Below are positions 59,532 to 64,000 of a stretch of DNA of 64,000 nucleotides, piece by piece. The notes under the pieces were generated by a model. That model searched no databases. It saw nothing but the letters and a program-made list of their open reading frames with translations, and was not told where the DNA came from. Position 1 is the stretch's first letter. Each line of letters opens with the position of its first letter. The position numbers and the translations under genes were made by a program. The stretch is from Sipunculus nudus (taxonomy: Eukaryota > Annelida > Sipuncula > Golfingiida > Sipunculidae), in NCBI GenBank assembly GCA_026874595.1, contig CM049320.1, forward strand, positions 30,242,714 to 30,306,713. The letters run 5' to 3'.

Positions 59532-60445
59532 CAGTCTAACCTCTCTAATGCGACCACCCAAGGGAATGGGTAAGTGGTCGTTATTGACAGGTGGTCGTAA
59601 TTGACAGGTTCTGCACATTAAGGAACTGCGCAAATCTAGATGACATGTATGACGAAAATTTGCGTATTAGAACATCTTTATGACTATAAATAAAACATAT
59701 GAGCAGGAGGGGACGATCTTGGTGTTACATGTATTTTGTAATTGCACACAAATGTACAAGTACTTATATGTGTAATTTGATGTGTTCATAAATAAAAGGA
59801 ATTTGCACCCAGGTGATTTGAAGGTACTCTACGTACTCATATTGATGGAGGTTCTTCTGACACGATGAATGTGCTCAAATGAACGACTAAAAATTGTTTG
59901 CTGACGTCACTGGTTACTAACGTCACTTGCTTGTTAGGAACATCATAGATTATTTACTCTTTGTAATAAAGCCTTTCATATAATGCACTGAATAGACAGT
60001 TTACAGGGGCACAGATCAAAGATTAACTTTTAGGGGATCATTCTTGTGCATTCATAGGTCGTGTGAGCCAGTCACGTTGCCGCCTGGGGCTCTAGGCTCA
60101 GGGTAGGCCCAGGGTCCCAATAATAACCAGTCTGTGCTCCGTACACACACACACAGGTAAATCAAACAGAGAGCAGTGCAAGTGACCGCAACTTCACGCA
60201 TGGTCAGTCAACGCTGGTCAGTGAGTAGCACATGCATAGAGTGCCCGCAGTAGGCGGGTCAATTAATAAGTAACATGTCACTTTGGTCACGAAAAACTGC
60301 CCGTAATTCGTAAAAGCCAGGTGGTCGTATTTCACAGGTTTTATCTGTAGATAATATAACGGAATTTCGAGAGGGACTGATATCTACTGGTCGTAATAGC
60401 CAGGTGCCCGTATTTCACAGGTGGTCGTTCAGACAGGTTGGACTG
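59532..60445. mobile_element. Tc1-mariner/pogo-like non-autonomous element, 914 bp
   Basis: The left end reads CAGTCTAACCTCTCTAATG and the right end reverse-complements to CAGTCCAACCTGTCTGAAC. TA lies directly outside both ends (59530-59531, 60446-60447), the target duplication of the Tc1/mariner superfamily. Subterminal GGTGGTCGT, CGTATTTCACAGGT and CGTAATTGACAGGT words recur inside both ends. No transposase is encoded. Confidence 0.7.
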
Positions 60446-60784
60446 TATAAATCACATATGTCTGGTGAAACAGAGTGACTTGATGTTCTGAGGCAAAATG
60501 TATGGTTGTTGAGCTATCAGGAACTAATCCCATAGCTTGCTTGATACCTGTCAGTCTCGAAATGAACACCACACAAGCAAAACATAAGATAAACATATAT
60601 AGCAAAAAATCAAGGAATCCCATGCAAGAATTATTGAGAAACGGGTGTTTCTGTATGAATTTATATTCAATACAAACCGACTGTACTGAACTTTCATATA
60701 TAATGGTCATAGTTAAAAAAAAACTTTGACCCAATCCTTTGCAAGTTAACATTAATATACGTCCCTCTACATTCACTTTAACAG

Positions 60785-61020
60785 TTCAAAAGGAATTTAA
60801 AGATGGCTACCTGGTGGCCATATTGGATTTACGGCAGGTCTGAACTCCGAAAACAAACATCCTCTAAAAGGGACCAAACTTGCGGAGATCTTGAGATAAT
60901 ATGTTCAAAAGGATTTCGAAGGTGGCTACATGGCAGACATAATGGATTTCTGACAAGTCTGACATTTGATATAACACATCCTCCAATAAGAGACCAAACT
61001 TGAGGCGTTTTGCTCAAATG
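60785..61020. repeat. ~118-bp diverged tandem pair
   Basis: TTCAAAAGGAATTTAAAGATGGCTAC... at about 60785 is echoed by TTCAAAAGGATTTCGAAGGTGG... at about 60903. Both copies go on to ATAATGGATTT or ATTGGATTT and CATCCTC.AA..GACCAAACTTG. Confidence 0.6.
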
Positions 61021-63129
61021 AATGTTACAGTAATGAATGTCCAAAACAATTTAGAAGGCATGCTCAGGTTGGAGAGCTCTCATATCAGATTTATGAATAT
61101 GCAAATGTAAAAAGTGTAAGTGCAATATCTTTTAATTATCACCTTGCTTTTTAGCAGGATCAGCAGGGTAGGTAAACTGCAAAAGCTGAAAGAAAAGAAA
61201 TGCAGAAAGCATCACCAAGAGTCTTGTAAAACAAATAAAGCCATCCTAAATCAAGGTATACAGACCCACATATTATCAGAACAAATACTTGCTGGTATAT
61301 CTGATGATTTGTATAAAAAAAAATTGACATCTAGGAAACTACGCCCATAGCTATAATTCCATAAAAATAAACTTCAAGATGTTCCCATCATTTTATTAAT
61401 CAGTAGCTAAAACTTAATACAATACTCTCCTAGTCTTAATGCCCTTAAGTAATACTTGTAATAATTTAGACTACCTTCATAACTTAAAAGAATGAACACC
61501 AAATTTTTGTCACCGGTATAATTATATATGTATACTTAAGACTCTAGCCGGCTTTATCATAAGGGGGATTGGAAATAAGTATCCCTTATTAGAATATATA
61601 TATATATATATATATATATAGATATATTTGTATATATATTTATATATAATATATGTGAGTCATTATACAGAAAACGGCCCAATTCATGAAACTTCATGTC
61701 CCTAGCATTTACAGTAACCTAGTACACTCATGTGTGTCATCTGTCATCTTGCTTTCGGGGTTGAATTTTAAATTAAATTCTTATATTTTTTGCTTAATTT
61801 GTGCTTATTGTTTAGGCGAAGTTATATCTTAAATTCTTTTAATCTATCCATAATGGTACAAAAATTATTAAAAAGTACCTGTCCCCATGCCATAATAAAT
61901 AACTGATTATTCTCTTATTTTTACTGAAAATGGTATAGTCCTAGGATTTTATTCACTCTTTATATAAAATATCATCGTTCCTTAAAAAAACTTTTACAGC
62001 TTTATTGACATCCCTCTATTTTTTCACTTTAAAAAACGTTTATTGACATCCTTCTATTTTTTTTCATTTTTATCGCGAAAACATGCATGCTCCCAGATTT
62101 TTTCAAAAACGTTAAACAGACGATTTGATCGCCATTTCACCATGTTTATTGATTTCTCCTGGTTAAAATCCCGCCTTAGTTGAAGTAACGTCACGTGTGC
62201 AGGACGACTCCAAAAAACATCATTATCGGCATGTAACACCGTTACCTATAGCCTATTTCTCCAAAATGATGGAAGTAGGAATGCTTTTCGTAGTTTTTGA
62301 ATATAATTCACACTATCAACACTCAAATATATTGAGTATACTAGAAAGGTAGAAAGAATAATTAATTTTCTTCGAATAAATATCATATCTTTATTTTAAC
62401 ACCATTATATATCAGCAACGTTACTTTTCACTTTTGACGGTGGTAAATGTCGATATATACGGTGTTGAAACAAAAAAGTGACAGGATGGATGTAACATCT
62501 TAATTCCATACATTCTGGCATTTATTGTTATTCAGAATTTTATCATTTTTATGGGGATCACTGTGTTATGCATTTTTAAATATTAAACTAATGATTACAT
62601 ATATTACAATTCGACACTATTTTCCTTCATCACTGTCATATTTTGAAAAAAAAAGAATACTTCGGTAGATAAGGTAGATATCGCTATATTTTCCTTCAAT
62701 GAATTGCATTATAGGCCTACTTTCAGGGAATTGCTTCTGTATTTTGTTTCAGTATTTAAACGTAACTCATAAAACTAACAAATGTATTTTGCAGGATTAA
62801 AATATATTAATAGGTACATCGTAAAGGTCAGCCTTTTTTAAATTAATTATGTGGAACCGTGAAATGGGCAAGAAAATATCAAAGTCAATCTTTCAAAATA
62901 ATTTCCAAACACTGCTTAAAGTCTGTAACGGTGTTGAAACTGATGATTGACACATTTAGGGCATTAAATCACAACTATCATTTTTTATGGACTAAAGTGC
63001 TCTGCTGAAATTAATTTAATTAAATTTACATTTTCTTATTACCTTGTGTAGCTCTATAGGATATATAATAATGTAAGTTATTTTTAAGAAGTTTAACCTG
63101 CTGAAATGGGCCGCTTTACATAGAATAAC

Positions 63130-63130
<1 letters not shown>

Positions 63131-63180
<50 letters not shown>
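63131..63180. repeat. (TA)n microsatellite
   Basis: About 50 bp of alternating TA. Confidence 0.9.
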
Positions 63181-63184
<4 letters not shown>

Positions 63185-63436
63185 TATCATATAAATCACA
63201 TGTAACATCATGATATGAAAAGGACGAAACATACAAATGTCCGAACCACAGTGAATGATATTATGGCCGCTGAAACATTCACTCCTGTTTGGACCAAGCT
63301 TAAACGTAAAAATCAGATAATTTGACCGAACTAAAGTGAACAGTTCGTGATAAGCTACCGACTGGATCCCAGTGTTGCGCGCGTGGTAAAAACACACTAA
63401 AAGAGTCCACTTTGAAACCATTCTGTGAGTGTGAGA

Positions 63437-63505
63437 ATGCCTGACAGGAGACGACAGAAGAAAAAGGGTCCGAGTAAGGGTCCGCCACGGCCTGTTACTG
63501 AAAAC
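63437..63505 (+). CDS. Possible first coding exon of a gene leaving the window
   Basis: ATG at 63437 opens 23 codons of a strongly basic peptide (MPDRRRQKKKGPSKGPPRPV..) that end in phase 0 at a good donor (GAAAAC before GTAAGG). Local composition is richer in G and C than the surroundings, as expected near a promoter. Nothing downstream within the remaining ~500 bp is a clear next exon. The family is unknown, and the exon is only a signal-based guess. Confidence 0.3.
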
Positions 63506-64000
63506 GTAAGGCTTGTCCGATACTTTTTAAATATTTGACTTATTATCGCCCAAGGCACATGAAAATTTTGCCCGGCAGAGGGAGCCCCTCGGGTGGATGC
63601 ACACTGAATGATTGTCGTGGTCACGAGTTGTCTCGTCCCAAGACGCTGATTTCCGATTCGCTGTCACTCCTCTCCATCAACATCACAGTTGTGGGTTCCG
63701 TAACAAGGTCACGTTCCATTGACATTCCATACACAAATTACATACATACAACCGCGTGGACGAGTGAACCTGTATCTGCAGGCGCCTGCTCAAACTAGGA
63801 GCGGAATGACCGGAAACAAGTCTTATCTGGTGCACATAATACACAAAAAGGGTCATTTATGGCTTTAATAAATATCATAAAACACACTACTTGAGTGTGT
63901 ACTTCGAAACTCCCATTATTCCTCCATCATTGTACACATAAACGGAGGATCTGTGTATGGGGAGTTTGCACAATAAGTGACACAATAATATGCTAGACAT
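63506..64000. other. Right edge, no clear feature
   Basis: An 87-codon plus-strand frame spans 63535-63798 but has no acceptor in register and no recognisable content. Confidence 0.35.

Larger units (their letters stand above)
60446..63436. other. Non-coding stretch with short repeats
   Basis: Contains a ~118-bp diverged tandem pair (about 60785 and 60903), (TA)n tracts at 61594-61622 and 63131-63180, and a doubled TTATTGACATCC..CTATTTTTT stretch near 62002 and 62039. No exon was recognised. Confidence 0.4.

Overview
The window is eukaryotic: intron-containing genes with GT-AG junctions, AATAAA signals, (TA)n and (AAT)n microsatellites, and a dense load of invertebrate-type transposons. Several repeats match the 'pearl'/HINE (non-autonomous Helentron) architecture known from bivalves, so a marine bivalve mollusc is the likeliest source. 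This is inference; no species can be named. No bacterial, organellar or viral gene was seen.

Layout. 0-12.6 kb is gene-poor: two tRNA-headed SINE-like pieces, a hAT-type MITE, a Tc1/pogo-like end fragment, a foldback and short tandem repeats. 12.65-14.79 kb is a minus-strand SINE split by a ~1.5-kb PIF/Harbinger-like element, which has its own TATA box, a 68-aa ORF and poly(A) signals. 16.2-18.6 kb and 18.8-26.1 kb are diverged copies of one segment. The second copy is interrupted by a 4.9-kb terminal-inverted-repeat element (19650-24553, GTCATAG duplicated at both ends) carrying a decayed transposase-like gene. 26.1-29.5 kb holds more duplicated non-coding DNA.

29.56-32.08 kb (gene A) and 43.72-46.65 kb (gene B) are two minus-strand paralogues with the same exon plan: an apolipoprotein-L-like exon, a 102-nt linker exon, and a last exon encoding a permuted papain-like domain resembling the LRAT/H-rev107 lipid enzymes. 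All joints are phase 0. This predicted fusion of a membrane-inserting domain and a lipid-modifying domain is the most interesting gene-level observation. Gene B seems to carry a 2-base frame break near its start. Just upstream of B is a three-exon minus-strand gene (C) for a small tetraspanning protein, which may be independent or may supply B's N-terminus.

Between A and B lies a Helentron-like element (about 34981-42631) into which a full-length 5-kb LINE inserted (37337-42331, minus). Both LINE ORFs are open and lie in one frame separated by a single UAG, and no AUG precedes the endonuclease motifs, which suggests readthrough.

49.6-53.2 kb holds two further Helentron-like elements with tandem cores (about ten 181-bp units; about three 279-bp units), flanked by matching inverted ends and hairpins. 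54-56.7 kb holds two hAT-type MITEs, compound microsatellites and a full SINE. 59.53-60.45 kb is a pogo-like non-autonomous element with TA flanks. A possible first exon of a plus-strand gene lies at 63437-63505, near the right edge.
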